DNA of 64,000 bases, from NCBI GenBank assembly GCA_016463765.1, contig JAEMQS010000006.1:33517-97516 (forward strand), written 5' to 3'. This document shows positions 47,019-56,385 of the stretch, piece after piece. A model generated the notes under the pieces. It was given only the letters and a program-made list of their open reading frames with translations. It was not told where the DNA came from and did not search any database. Numbering within the stretch: the stretch's first letter is position 1; the number at the start of each line of letters is the position of its first letter. The position numbers were made by a program, and so were the translations under genes. Source of the stretch: Solirubrobacteraceae bacterium. GTDB lineage: Bacteria; Actinomycetota; Thermoleophilia; Solirubrobacterales; Solirubrobacteraceae.

Positions 47019-48176
47019 ATGGCGACCGACGCGACGACGAACCCGCTGCACCGCCTGACCCCCGAGCAGATCGAGGAGATCGGGCGCGAGTTCGACGCGA
47101 TCCACGACGAGGTCTACGCCGACCTCGGCGACCGCGACGCGCGCTACATCCGCTCCATGATCCAGATGCAGCGGCGACTCGCGCTGACCGGTCGCGTCCT
47201 CCTGCTCGGATCGCGCCGCAAGCCGCTCTTCGTCGCGGGCGTCACCGCGCTGTCCCTGGCCAAGATCCTGGAGAACATGGAGATCGGCCACAACGTCATG
47301 CACGGCCAGTGGGACTGGATGAACGATCCCCAGATCAACTCGTACGCGTGGGACTGGGACTCCGCCTCCACCGCCGAGGGCTGGAAGCACTCGCACAACT
47401 ACCTGCACCACACGTTCACGAACATCCGCGACAAGGACCGCGACCTGGGCTACGACCTCATGCGGGTCGACCCCAAGCAGGAGTGGCACCCGGTCTACGT
47501 CCTGCAGCCGGCCTACAACGTCGCGCTCATGGCGCTGTTCCAGTGGGGCGTGGCGCTCCACGACCTCGACATCACCGCGATCCGCACCGGCCGCAAGTCG
47601 TGGAAGGACGCCAAGCAGGAGCTCAAGGGCATCGCCACCAAGGCCCGCAGGCAGTTCCTCAAGGACTACGTCGCCTACCCGCTGCTCTCCGGCCGCAGCG
47701 CCCGCCGGACGCTGAAAGCCAACGCGACGGCGAACATGATCCGCAACGTCTGGGCCCACGCGATCATCTTCTGCGGCCACTTCCCCGACCAGGCGTACAC
47801 CTTCAGCGAGGAGGAGGTCGAGGGCGAGACGCGCGGCGGGTTCTACGTGCGCCAGCTCCTCGGCTCGGTGAACATCGAGGGCGGCCCGCTCTTCCACGTC
47901 ATGAGCGGCAACCTGTCCTTCCAGGTCGAGCACCACCTCTTCCCGGACATGCCGAGCACCCGGTACGCGGAGATCGCCCCGCGCGTGCGCGCGATCTGCG
48001 AGCGCTACGACCTGCCGTACAACAGCGGGCCCTTCCTGCAGCAGTGGCTGATGGTGCAGCGCACGATCATCCGGCTCGCGTTCCCCGGCGGCGAGGAGCG
48101 CCCGAAGCCCGGGCCGTACCGGGCGCCGGAGGGTGAGCGGCCGCTGCCGCCGGTCGTGGACGCCGTCGCGGCCTGA
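47019..48176 (+). CDS. Membrane fatty acid desaturase (pair 2)
   Basis: A 385-aa paralog of the desaturase at 20591. The same histidine boxes are present: GHNVMHGQWDWM (about residue 90), HSHNYLHHTFTN (about 116) and QVEHHLFPDMPSTRY (about 301), so both copies appear catalytically intact. The start MATDATTNPLHRLTPEQIEEIGREF matches the opening of copy 1 (HLTPEDIEDIGREL). It would receive electrons from the reductase encoded just upstream. HMG-CoA reductase follows 33 bp later on the same strand. Confidence 0.93.
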   Translation: MATDATTNPLHRLTPEQIEEIGREFDAIHDEVYADLGDRDARYIRSMIQMQRRLALTGRVLLLGSRRKPLFVAGVTALSLAKILENMEIGHNVMHGQWDWMNDPQINSYAWDWDSASTAEGWKHSHNYLHHTFTNIRDKDRDLGYDLMRVDPKQEWHPVYVLQPAYNVALMALFQWGVALHDLDITAIRTGRKSWKDAKQELKGIATKARRQFLKDYVAYPLLSGRSARRTLKANATANMIRNVWAHAIIFCGHFPDQAYTFSEEEVEGETRGGFYVRQLLGSVNIEGGPLFHVMSGNLSFQVEHHLFPDMPSTRYAEIAPRVRAICERYDLPYNSGPFLQQWLMVQRTIIRLAFPGGEERPKPGPYRAPEGERPLPPVVDAVAA

Positions 48177-48209
48177 CGATCAGCGCTTCCTCCTGACCGG
48201 TAGGACAGA

Positions 48210-49391
48210 ATGCCGGGCATGTCACGTCCGCCTGTCCCCCGGTCCCGCGAGGACGACTACACCCGCGAGGCCGCAGCCGCCCGCCGCGCGTTCGTCACCG
48301 AGCAGACCGGCGTCGCCCTCGACCACGTCGGCGCGTACTCCTTCGACCCGGCGGTCCTGCCCGGCAACGTCGAGCACTTCACCGGCGTCGCGCAGATCCC
48401 GATCGGCCTGGCCGGGCCGATGCTCGTCGACGGCGAGCACGCGCAGGGCGAGTTCTACGTCCCCCTCGCCACGACCGAGGGCACGCTCGTCGCCTCGTAC
48501 AACCGCGGGATGAAGCTGCTGCGCGCGGCCGGCGGCGTGAAGGTCACCGTGGTCGACGACGCGATGCAGCGCGCGCCGGTCTTCATCTTCGACAGCGCGC
48601 GCGAGGCGCGCGACTTCGCGACCTGGCTCGACCTGCACTTCGGCGAGATCAAGGCCGCCGCCGAGACGACGACGGGCACCGGCCGGCTGCGCGACGTCGA
48701 GCGCTACCTCGCCGGGCGCTTCTGCTTCACCCGCTTCAACTACACGACGGGCGACGCGGCGGGTCAGAACATGACGGGCAAGGCGACGCTCGCCGCCTGC
48801 GAATGGATCCGCGCCCGCCACCCCGAGCTGCGCCACTACACGCTCGAGGCGAACCTCGCGACGGACAAGAAGCACTCCCACATCAACCTGCTGCGCACGC
48901 GCGGCAAGCGCGTCGTGGCCGAGGCGCTCATCCCCGACGCGGTGATGCGCGAGGTCATGCACGTCCCGACCGAGCGGGTGTACCGCGCCCGCCAGGTCTC
49001 CACGCTCGGCGGCCAGCTGTCCGGCCTGGCGAACAACGGGTCGCACTCGGCCAACGGCATCACCGCGATGTTCATCGCGTGCGGTCAGGACGTGGCGAAC
49101 GTCGCCGAGTCGCACGCCGCGATGGTCTACACCGAGCTGCGCGACAACGGCGACTACTACTACTCGATCACCATGCCGGCGCTCATCGTCGCGACGTACG
49201 GCGGCGGGACCGGGCTGCCGACGCAGCGCGAGTGCCTGGAGCTGCTCGGCTGTTACGGGCAGGGCACGGTGAAGAAGTTCGCCGAGATCGTCGGGGCCAC
49301 CGTGCTGTGCGGCGAGATCTCGCTCGGCGCCGCGATCGTCGCGGAGGAGTGGGTCTCCGCGCACGACGCGTTCGGGCGCAACCGGCCGTAG
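48210..49391 (+). CDS. HMG-CoA reductase
   Basis: A 393-aa NAD(P)H-dependent 3-hydroxy-3-methylglutaryl-CoA reductase, which forms mevalonate from HMG-CoA. Recognisable elements are IPIGLAGPMLVDG, the catalytic glutamate in TTEGTLVASYNRG, DAAGQNM (the DAMGMN-type nucleotide motif), NLATDKKHS (catalytic Lys), and the GQDVANVAESHA block with its catalytic Asp. Late GGGTGLPTQRECLELLG completes the family pattern. The ATG at 48210 was used; 48219 is a possible alternative. It lies 33 bp after desaturase 2. No other mevalonate-pathway gene is in the window. Confidence 0.9.
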   Translation: MPGMSRPPVPRSREDDYTREAAAARRAFVTEQTGVALDHVGAYSFDPAVLPGNVEHFTGVAQIPIGLAGPMLVDGEHAQGEFYVPLATTEGTLVASYNRGMKLLRAAGGVKVTVVDDAMQRAPVFIFDSAREARDFATWLDLHFGEIKAAAETTTGTGRLRDVERYLAGRFCFTRFNYTTGDAAGQNMTGKATLAACEWIRARHPELRHYTLEANLATDKKHSHINLLRTRGKRVVAEALIPDAVMREVMHVPTERVYRARQVSTLGGQLSGLANNGSHSANGITAMFIACGQDVANVAESHAAMVYTELRDNGDYYYSITMPALIVATYGGGTGLPTQRECLELLGCYGQGTVKKFAEIVGATVLCGEISLGAAIVAEEWVSAHDAFGRNRP

Positions 49392-49426
49392 CCGACTGCG
49401 CCCGGGTCGTGGGCTCCGGGTTTCAG

Positions 49427-49453
49427 GGGGCGCGGAGAATCAACCGGCGCCCC
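49427..49453. terminator. Hairpin between convergent HMG-CoA reductase and RHS genes
   Basis: GGGGCGC pairs with GCGCCCC (7 bp), extended inward by GG/CC with a bulged G. It sits in the 71-bp gap between two converging genes, so it could end both transcripts. No T-run. Confidence 0.5.
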
Positions 49454-49462
49454 GCGGGGGCG

Positions 49463-52400
49463 TTACCACTTCGCGCACTGCTTCCACGCGATCTTGCCCT
49501 CGATCTTCCCGCCGACCTTCGTCACGTTCTCCCACTGCGTGTAACCGAAGTCCGGCGTGCCCGACGTGTCGATGCCCGCCTTCACAGGGCCGGCCTGCAC
49601 CTTCGCGCCGCCCTTGACGTTGAAGCAGTCGAGGCTCATCTCGCCGCCGATCGTGCCACCGATGACGCCGACCTTGCCGGTGAGCTCGGCGACGATCGCG
49701 CCGCCGGTGTCCTGCGCCCCGGCCATCACGTCGACCTCGGCGCCACCGCCACCGCCGACACCGATCTCGCCGCACAGCGACCAGTTCGCCTTCTCGACCT
49801 TGTTGTCCCGGCAGACCTGGATGCCGCCGCCTCCACCGCCGTAGGCGCTGAAGCCGATGCACGCCAGGCCCGTGGGGTCACGGTGCTGGACCGGGCTTGA
49901 TCCGGCGTACGCGAACAGGTTGTCCGGTGAGCCGCCGAAGAACGACGGGTCGCGGAACACGAACCGGCCGGAGGCGGGCTCGTAGTCACGCTTGCCGAAC
50001 CGCACGAGCTTCGTGAGCGGGTCCTCGATGCCGCCGGCGAAGCCGACTGGCAGGGAGAAGTCCGCGCCGTGCTCGACCGTCGACTGGCCGAACGCGTCGT
50101 AGGAGATGCGCTTGACGACATTGCCGTCCTTGTCGACGACGACCCGCGGCGAGCCGACCTGGTCGGCCCCGACGTAGAACGTGTCGTCACCACGGCGCAG
50201 CGCGAACATGACGTCGTGCTCGTCGTAGGTCACGCGGGTCAGCGTGCCGTCGTGCTCCTTCCAGGCGGTGACGCGGAACGGCTGCGCCGGGTCGCCGTAG
50301 AGGTAGCTCTGGGTCTTGCCGTCGACCGTGCGCGAGGTGCGCCGGCCGATCGCGTCGTACGTATACGTCGCGTCCTTGCCGCCGACGGTCGCCTTCAGGA
50401 GCTCGCCGTTGCGGCTCCACGCGAACGTGTCGGCGCCGCGGGCGGTCATGAACCCGTCGGCATCGAACGTGTAGTTCACGCCCGCGCGGGTCTTGAGCTG
50501 ACCGCCCGCGTCGTACGTCGCTGCCTGCACGGCGCCAGCGCCGACCTTCGCGGTCACCCGGTTGCCGTCGCGGTCGTACGTGTACTCCTCGACGACCGTG
50601 CCGCCCTCCTTCGCGCGGCGCAGCTGCCCGCGACCGTCGTACTCGTACGTGCGGGTCTTCGCCGCGGCGCCCTTCGGCGTCTCGGTGATCGACGAGATGC
50701 GCGACGACGCGTCGTAGCCGATGTTCGACCCGAACACCGTGCCGCCGGCGACCTGCGTGGTGCGCGTCTTCACGCGCGCCAGGCCGTCGTACTCGTAGGT
50801 GATGTTCAGCGGGCCGCCCGTGATGCTGCCCATCGCGCCGCCCGGTCCGGTCCGGCCGAACGTGAACGGGCCGCGCTTGGTCATGAGGCGGTCGGTGTCG
50901 AACCCGAGCTCGTCCTTCAGCTCCGTGGCGCCGACCTTCAGCGTCTCGGACGAGGGGAGCAGCGTGTTCGCCCACTCGTACGAGTAGGTGCCGTCGGCTG
51001 CGCCGGTGAACGCCGTGCTCGTCGGCAGGGCGCCGTCGTAGCCGAAGTCCACCGACTGCGAGCCGCCGCCGGCCGCCAGCGTGCGGGTCAGCACGTCGAA
51101 CTGGTCGGTGCCCTCCACGTAGGAGTAGCCCCGCTTGACCTGCGCGTTGTCCTCGGCCTTCAGCTGGCCGCTGTCGGTGTAGCCGAACGTCTCCGCGGTG
51201 CCGCCGGGCAGCTTCTGCTGCTGCAGCTCGCGGTTGGTCGCGTACTCGCGCTCGTACTTCGTGGTCTGCCCCGCGGGCGTGAACGTGTGCTCACGGCCCC
51301 CGGCGCGTCCGATCTCGTGCTTGCGCCCCTCGGGCGTGGTCATGGTCTTGACCTTGCCGTCGAGGTCGTGGGTGTACCGGTACGTCGACTCGCCGCCCGG
51401 CACGTCGTCGGGGACGGTGACGCTCGTCACGCGATCCGCATCGTCGTAGCCGTAGCGCACGGTGTGCCCGCCAGCGTCCTTGCGGGTGGCGACGCGGAGC
51501 TTCGCGTCGTACGTGAACTCGCGCTTGGTCGTGCCCTGGATCACCGAGGCCACGCCGCCCTTGGCGTCGTAGGTGACCTTGATGGGGTCGACCGCGTTCG
51601 CCGGCTTGACCTCGATCGCGCGGCCGCGGCGGTCGAACGTGGTTTCCGTCCTGCGCGACCTGTTCGAGACGAACGTCATCCGCTGGTCGTCGGGGTCGTC
51701 GGCCTCACCGGTGTCGTACGACCAGTCGCCGTCGGGCCCGTCGACGCGCAGGAACTCCACGCTGAACGGGTTCCGGGGGTCCTTGAGCGTCGCGGTGCGG
51801 GTCCATTTCTCGGTCCGCTCCTTGCCGCCCGGGGTCTTGACCGTCCGCTGCTCGGGGACGATCACGCGTGCGCCCCACCTCGGGTCGGCCGCGTTGGTCT
51901 GGGTGGTCTTCGTCCCGTCGGGGTCGGTGCGCTCGGTGCTGCCGTCGAGCTGCGTCTTCGACGTCGTGGTGACGCCGCCGGGGCGGACAATGCGCCGCTG
52001 GCGCTCGCCCGTCGGCAGGATCTCCATGTGGTAGGTCGTGACCCGGCCGCCGGCGCTGACCTTCACGCTGCTGCCGTCGTTGTGCTCGGTCCGCTCGAGC
52101 GTCGTGGTGACGCCGTCGGGCGAGACGTCCTTGACCAGGCGGCCGGTCGGGCCGTAGGTGAACGTGCCCTTGTTGCCCGCCGGGGTGGTGAACGTCGCCA
52201 GCAGACCACCGGGGTGGTAGGTCATCTTCGTGGCCTCACCCGCGGGGTTCTTGACCTCCTCGAGCCAGCCGGCGCCGTCGAGCTTCAGCGCCGTGCGCTG
52301 CCCGCCCGGGCCGACGATGGCCTGGGGCGCGCCGCCCGCGCCGCGCTCGATGCGCGTGACGTTGCCGCTGGCGTCGACGATGCGCAGCAGGCCGCCGTCG

Positions 52401-55400
52401 CCGTACTCGAACTTCTTTTCGAGCGCGCCCGTCAGGCCGTCGCGCGTGGAGAGGTGGCGACCGTCACGGTCGAACTCCCACACCTCGGCGCCGTCCGGGG
52501 ACGGGACCGCGTAGCCGTCACGGTCGAACGCCGGGAGCGGCGGGTCGATGCGGCGCAGCTGATGCCGGCCGTCGGCGAACAGCACGCGGCCGTCGCCGTC
52601 GACATGCAGGCCGCCGTCGGACGTCTCGATGCACGAGCGTGTGGACTGCTCACCCTCCGGGGACAGCGAGTAGCCGCACGTGCCGCGCAGGTGCCCGGCG
52701 ATGTGCTCGAGACGGCCCTCCGGGGTGAGCCGCGAGATGAGCGAGCCGCTCGGGGTGCCGTTCTGGTTGTGGCGGATGTAGATGCCGCCGTCACGGCCCA
52801 TCGCGACGTCCACCGGTGCGCCGATGTTGACCTCGGTCGCCATCTTGCCGTACTCCGGGGCGGCGTACGGCGCGGTGTGATTGCCGGCCACGCGCGTGAG
52901 CTGGCCCTGCGGGCTGACCTTCTCCACGACGTTCTCCAGCGGCAGCGCGAAGTACAGCGAGCCGTCGTCGCCGAGCGCCAGGCCGTACGCGATGCCGAAT
53001 GAGGCGTCACGCGCGGGCTCGCCGTCGCCGAGGTCCTCGTTCTCGTTGGCGTCCGAGCCGCCGCCGGCGACGTTCTGGATGAGGCCGGCCGCGGTGATCT
53101 TCCGCACGCGGGCGTGGTAGCCGTTGAAGGCCGCACCACGTTCGCTGAAGTAGATCGTGCCGTCGGGCGCCGGGAGGATCGACTTGATGCCCGCCAGGCG
53201 CGTCTCCTTCGCCGGCTTGCCCTCCGCGCCGGTCGCCGTCGTGCTCTCCGTGCCCGCGACGCGCTGGACGCGGCCGTCCGGCGTGATGCGCGCGATGAAG
53301 TAGTTGTTCGACGACGCGCTGTAGCCCGACCAGTACACGCTGCCGTCAGGTCCTGCGGCGAGCCCGGTCGGCTCGTAGCCGAGCACGGCGTCCTTCGCCG
53401 GCGTGCCGTCGGGAGACAACGGCCCGGGCACGCCCTCGTAGGGCTTGTCCCCCGCGGCGCGGCGGCCCGCGTAGCGGCTGACCTTGCCGTCGGGTGTCAC
53501 GCGGAAGATGCCCTTCTCGTTGAAGTGCACGAGGACGAACGCCGAACCGTCCGGCCCGCGGTCGAACCCGCCGAGGTAGTCGAGCGCCACGTCCTCGCCC
53601 TGCTTGCCCTCACTGTCGGGGTGGCCGATGCGCGGCCCGCCGTACGAGCCGACGAGCGTCGTGAGCGTCTTGCTCATCGCCTCGCCGGACAGCGTCTGGC
53701 CGTCGCCCTTGTGCACGACCTGGTTGCCCGGGTCGTAGCTGTGGTGATCGCCCAGCGAGAAGCCGCCGAGGTTGTCGATGTCGCGGCTGTCCCACGACCC
53801 GACATAGCGGGTGATGGTCTGGCCGACGGGGATCCCGCAGAAGAAGTGCGTCTCCATGTTGCCCGAGCGGTTGCCGCAGGCGTAGCGGCCGTCGAAGACC
53901 TCGGTGTCGGTGGGGAACTGGCCGAAGCTCGCGCTGAAGTCCTCCGGCGCGTCGTAGTAGTTGAACTCGTAGACGTAGATGACGCGGATCGTCGCCTTCA
54001 GCCGGCCCTGGACCGCACGGTCGTAGGCGTCCGCGCCGTCCCACCTGATCGTGTGCTTGATGTTCGGCGTGATCGTCGGCAGCGTGCCGCACGTCGTCGT
54101 GCCGGTGGTCGGGTAGTCCGGGTCGCACCAGCGCTTCTCGATCTTCTTGCCGCCGATCGTGACCTCGAGCTGCACGCCCTTCAGGCGGTCGGGGATGACC
54201 GATGGCGTGATCGGGATCTCGAGGTTGTCGTCGACCTTCCAGCCCGGCGTGCGGTCGGAGGTGTAGTGCAGGGTCTGGTCGGTGCCGACGAGCGGGATGT
54301 GCTCACCGAGCGTCTGCGTCTCGCAGCCGATCTCCGAGCCCTTGGCCTTGCACGGGTCGTTGGGGTCCTGCCACTCGAACTCCTTGAGCTTGGGCGGCTT
54401 GGCGCCGGGCGGCGGGCCGTACGGCCAGTTGTGGTCCCAGGGGGTGAAGTGGTCCAGCGGGACGCGCCACAGCTCGGCGCCCGGGTTGTAGCGGGCGGCC
54501 AGCGCGCGGCGCTCGTCGTCGGTGATGCCGAGCTTCGTCAGCGCCTCGCCGGTGTCGGCGGTGCCGTCGCCGGTGACGTCCAGGCCCGCGAGGCCGTCGA
54601 CCTCGTTGATGACCTTCAGGACCTTGCCGTTGTTGCCGGCCTTCCACTCGCCCGTCTCGCGGTCGTAGTAGCCGGTCGGCACGACGCCGCCCACGGGTGC
54701 GCCGGTGAAGTTCTCGAGGTAGTTCAGGACGGGCTTGCTGAAGTCCACGCGCGTGGCCTTCGCCTTCAGCGCCTCGTCGATCGAGTACTCGGCGGCGTAC
54801 GTGTAGCCGGTCGTGCTCGGCAGGGTGCCGGGCATGGCGCTGTCGCCCTCGTTGCCCTGGGTGAACTCGGTGACGCGCACGTCGAGGTTCTCGATCGGCT
54901 TCTTCGTGCCGTCGGGCAGCGTCATCGTCGCCGTCGTGTCCTTCGTGAAGAACAGGAGGCTCTGGCGCGTGCCGTCGGCGTCCTTGCTCGGGCTGCTGGC
55001 CGCGACCTGGATCGGCGCGGCGCTGTCGGTGTCGATCTCGGTGACCGCGGGGTCGACCGGGATCATCACGATGTCCGACTGCACGTCGTAGTCCTGCCAG
55101 TTGGGGTCGAGCGCGCGCTGCACGGGCAGGAAGCCGGCGATCTCGAAGACGAGCGTGAGGTTCGCGCCGTTGATGGCGAGGTCGTACGCGCCGTCGGCGC
55201 GGGTCTTCGTGTAGCCGAACTCGGGGTGGTCCAGGACGGTCACCTGGACGTCCTTCAGCGCCTTGCCGTCACGGTCGGTGACCTTGCCGCGGATGACCGA
55301 CACGCGGTCCTCGTCGATCGTGCCCGGCTTGACGCCGCGCTGGACGGGGTTGCTTCCGGAGTACAGGAACGACGTGGCGTCATAGACGGAGGTCGCGGCG

Positions 55401-55978
55401 TCGGTGTGGAGGTCGGTCGCGACGTCGTCGGGGTTCGGCACCGGGCCGGGATCGGCCGGCGGGGGCGTGCCGGGGCCGGGCGGCGGAGGCGTGGGCGCCG
55501 GCGGGAGGTTCTCGGTGCCGGGCGTCGGGCGCGCGGGCGGCTGCCCGGCCGGGGCCTGGTTGACCGTCGTGCCCGCGCCGGCGCCGGTCGTGCCGCCGGG
55601 CTTCTTGGCGACGACCGTGACCTTCTTCTTCGCCACGACGCACGCCGGCTTCTTCGCGCTGCCGGCGCAGACGAGCAGGAAGTACGCGCGCGGCTTCGTC
55701 TGGACGGGGACCTTCAGCGCGACCCGGCGCTTGCCCCGCTTGACCTTGGTGGTCCCCACGGTCACGTCGGTGCGGTCGGCCTTCCTGTCGGCTGACAGAC
55801 GGAACGTCAGTCGCGCCGCCTTCGTCGTCGTGAGCGAGACGGTGAGCTTGGCCCCCGGCGCGACCCGCGCCGGACTGGCACTGAGGGTTTTCACGCCCGG
55901 ATCAGGCGGTGGAGCGGCACTCGCTGAACCCGTGATGAGGGCGACGGCGAAGAGGGTAAGGACGGAGAGTGAGCGCAT
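49463..55978 (-). CDS. Giant secreted RHS/YD-repeat protein with NHL-like propeller
   Basis: About 2171 aa from the ATG at 55978 (an upstream ATG at 55987 is possible). A signal peptide (MRSLSVLTLFAVALITGSAS) is followed by a basic Ig-like region, a Pro-rich linker, a carboxypeptidase-regulatory-like domain (GKVTDRDGKALKDVQVTVLD, about residue 230), an NHL-like propeller (about 760-1160), and many YD repeats (YEYDGLARVKTRT, YTYDRDGNRVTAK, YTYDAIGRRTSRT). The RHS core end reads FRFGKRDYEPASGRFVFRDP, here as VRFGKRDYEPASGRFVFRDP, followed by GSSPVQHRDPTGLA. The last about 125 residues are Gly-rich and unlike known toxins. The design resembles bacterial teneurin-like surface proteins. No immunity gene follows, because the next gene is convergent. 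Confidence 0.92.
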   Translation of the reverse strand: MRSLSVLTLFAVALITGSASAAPPPDPGVKTLSASPARVAPGAKLTVSLTTTKAARLTFRLSADRKADRTDVTVGTTKVKRGKRRVALKVPVQTKPRAYFLLVCAGSAKKPACVVAKKKVTVVAKKPGGTTGAGAGTTVNQAPAGQPPARPTPGTENLPPAPTPPPPGPGTPPPADPGPVPNPDDVATDLHTDAATSVYDATSFLYSGSNPVQRGVKPGTIDEDRVSVIRGKVTDRDGKALKDVQVTVLDHPEFGYTKTRADGAYDLAINGANLTLVFEIAGFLPVQRALDPNWQDYDVQSDIVMIPVDPAVTEIDTDSAAPIQVAASSPSKDADGTRQSLLFFTKDTTATMTLPDGTKKPIENLDVRVTEFTQGNEGDSAMPGTLPSTTGYTYAAEYSIDEALKAKATRVDFSKPVLNYLENFTGAPVGGVVPTGYYDRETGEWKAGNNGKVLKVINEVDGLAGLDVTGDGTADTGEALTKLGITDDERRALAARYNPGAELWRVPLDHFTPWDHNWPYGPPPGAKPPKLKEFEWQDPNDPCKAKGSEIGCETQTLGEHIPLVGTDQTLHYTSDRTPGWKVDDNLEIPITPSVIPDRLKGVQLEVTIGGKKIEKRWCDPDYPTTGTTTCGTLPTITPNIKHTIRWDGADAYDRAVQGRLKATIRVIYVYEFNYYDAPEDFSASFGQFPTDTEVFDGRYACGNRSGNMETHFFCGIPVGQTITRYVGSWDSRDIDNLGGFSLGDHHSYDPGNQVVHKGDGQTLSGEAMSKTLTTLVGSYGGPRIGHPDSEGKQGEDVALDYLGGFDRGPDGSAFVLVHFNEKGIFRVTPDGKVSRYAGRRAAGDKPYEGVPGPLSPDGTPAKDAVLGYEPTGLAAGPDGSVYWSGYSASSNNYFIARITPDGRVQRVAGTESTTATGAEGKPAKETRLAGIKSILPAPDGTIYFSERGAAFNGYHARVRKITAAGLIQNVAGGGSDANENEDLGDGEPARDASFGIAYGLALGDDGSLYFALPLENVVEKVSPQGQLTRVAGNHTAPYAAPEYGKMATEVNIGAPVDVAMGRDGGIYIRHNQNGTPSGSLISRLTPEGRLEHIAGHLRGTCGYSLSPEGEQSTRSCIETSDGGLHVDGDGRVLFADGRHQLRRIDPPLPAFDRDGYAVPSPDGAEVWEFDRDGRHLSTRDGLTGALEKKFEYGDGGLLRIVDASGNVTRIERGAGGAPQAIVGPGGQRTALKLDGAGWLEEVKNPAGEATKMTYHPGGLLATFTTPAGNKGTFTYGPTGRLVKDVSPDGVTTTLERTEHNDGSSVKVSAGGRVTTYHMEILPTGERQRRIVRPGGVTTTSKTQLDGSTERTDPDGTKTTQTNAADPRWGARVIVPEQRTVKTPGGKERTEKWTRTATLKDPRNPFSVEFLRVDGPDGDWSYDTGEADDPDDQRMTFVSNRSRRTETTFDRRGRAIEVKPANAVDPIKVTYDAKGGVASVIQGTTKREFTYDAKLRVATRKDAGGHTVRYGYDDADRVTSVTVPDDVPGGESTYRYTHDLDGKVKTMTTPEGRKHEIGRAGGREHTFTPAGQTTKYEREYATNRELQQQKLPGGTAETFGYTDSGQLKAEDNAQVKRGYSYVEGTDQFDVLTRTLAAGGGSQSVDFGYDGALPTSTAFTGAADGTYSYEWANTLLPSSETLKVGATELKDELGFDTDRLMTKRGPFTFGRTGPGGAMGSITGGPLNITYEYDGLARVKTRTTQVAGGTVFGSNIGYDASSRISSITETPKGAAAKTRTYEYDGRGQLRRAKEGGTVVEEYTYDRDGNRVTAKVGAGAVQAATYDAGGQLKTRAGVNYTFDADGFMTARGADTFAWSRNGELLKATVGGKDATYTYDAIGRRTSRTVDGKTQSYLYGDPAQPFRVTAWKEHDGTLTRVTYDEHDVMFALRRGDDTFYVGADQVGSPRVVVDKDGNVVKRISYDAFGQSTVEHGADFSLPVGFAGGIEDPLTKLVRFGKRDYEPASGRFVFRDPSFFGGSPDNLFAYAGSSPVQHRDPTGLACIGFSAYGGGGGGIQVCRDNKVEKANWSLCGEIGVGGGGGAEVDVMAGAQDTGGAIVAELTGKVGVIGGTIGGEMSLDCFNVKGGAKVQAGPVKAGIDTSGTPDFGYTQWENVTKVGGKIEGKIAWKQCAKW

Positions 55979-56013
55979 GGGCCGCATCCTGCGCGTGATG
56001 CCTCCCCCTGCCA

Positions 56014-56053
56014 TTGGGGTGCCACCCCAAACATCGACCCCAGACTTTTGGGG
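56014..56053. promoter_or_regulatory. Two adjacent inverted repeats in the divergent RHS/small-ORF region
   Basis: TTGGGG-TGCCA-CCCCAA (56014-56030) and CCCCA-GACTTT-TGGGG (56038-56053) stand side by side, 36 bp upstream of the RHS start. The shared TGGGG/CCCCA arms suggest binding of one dimeric regulator at two sites. No candidate regulator is adjacent. Confidence 0.5.
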
Positions 56054-56135
56054 ACCCCGGACCTGGACAACATGGCGTATGGAACTGCAACACGGTTGGA
56101 CCGTCTGTCGCTATGGTCGGCTTGACGTGTTCGCT

Positions 56136-56342
56136 ATGGCGAAACGACGGCTGGCTCAGCGGCGATCCGATCGCCTGGACCGCCGTGCCGTGCGCGCGGA
56201 GTGGGACCTGACGGTCGGCGACCGCTTCGGGCAGGTGCGCGAGCGGATCTGGGAACACGACGCGATGCTTCGCGACGAGCTTCCGGGGGGCGGCTTCGAC
56301 GGCCCCGTCGCGCCCCCTGCCGCCTGGATGCGGCGCGGCTGA
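56136..56342 (+). CDS. Small basic-acidic protein of unknown function before the SNF2 gene
   Basis: 68 aa from the ATG at 56136 (87 aa if an in-frame ATG at 56079 is used). The start is strongly basic (AKRRLAQRRSDRLDRRAVR) and then acidic with an amphipathic helix (DRFGQVRERIWEHDAMLRD). Codon third positions are nearly all G or C, as in real genes here. It lies 43 bp ahead of the SNF2-type ATPase gene in the same direction and may be its partner. No family was recognised. Confidence 0.55.
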   Translation: MAKRRLAQRRSDRLDRRAVRAEWDLTVGDRFGQVRERIWEHDAMLRDELPGGGFDGPVAPPAAWMRRG

Positions 56343-56385
56343 CTGCCCGACCCACCGTCGCTGCACTACCGTGGAGAGTTCCAGA

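Noticed and set aside
49463..49840. C-terminal toxin domain of the RHS protein
   Set aside because: The segment is Gly-rich without known nuclease, deaminase or protease residues, and no immunity gene is placed downstream.
50069..53002. Very long open frame antisense to the RHS gene
   Set aside because: Its translation is a low-complexity Arg/Ala/Val-rich chain created by codon bias on the opposite strand. The RHS frame has clear repeats and motifs.
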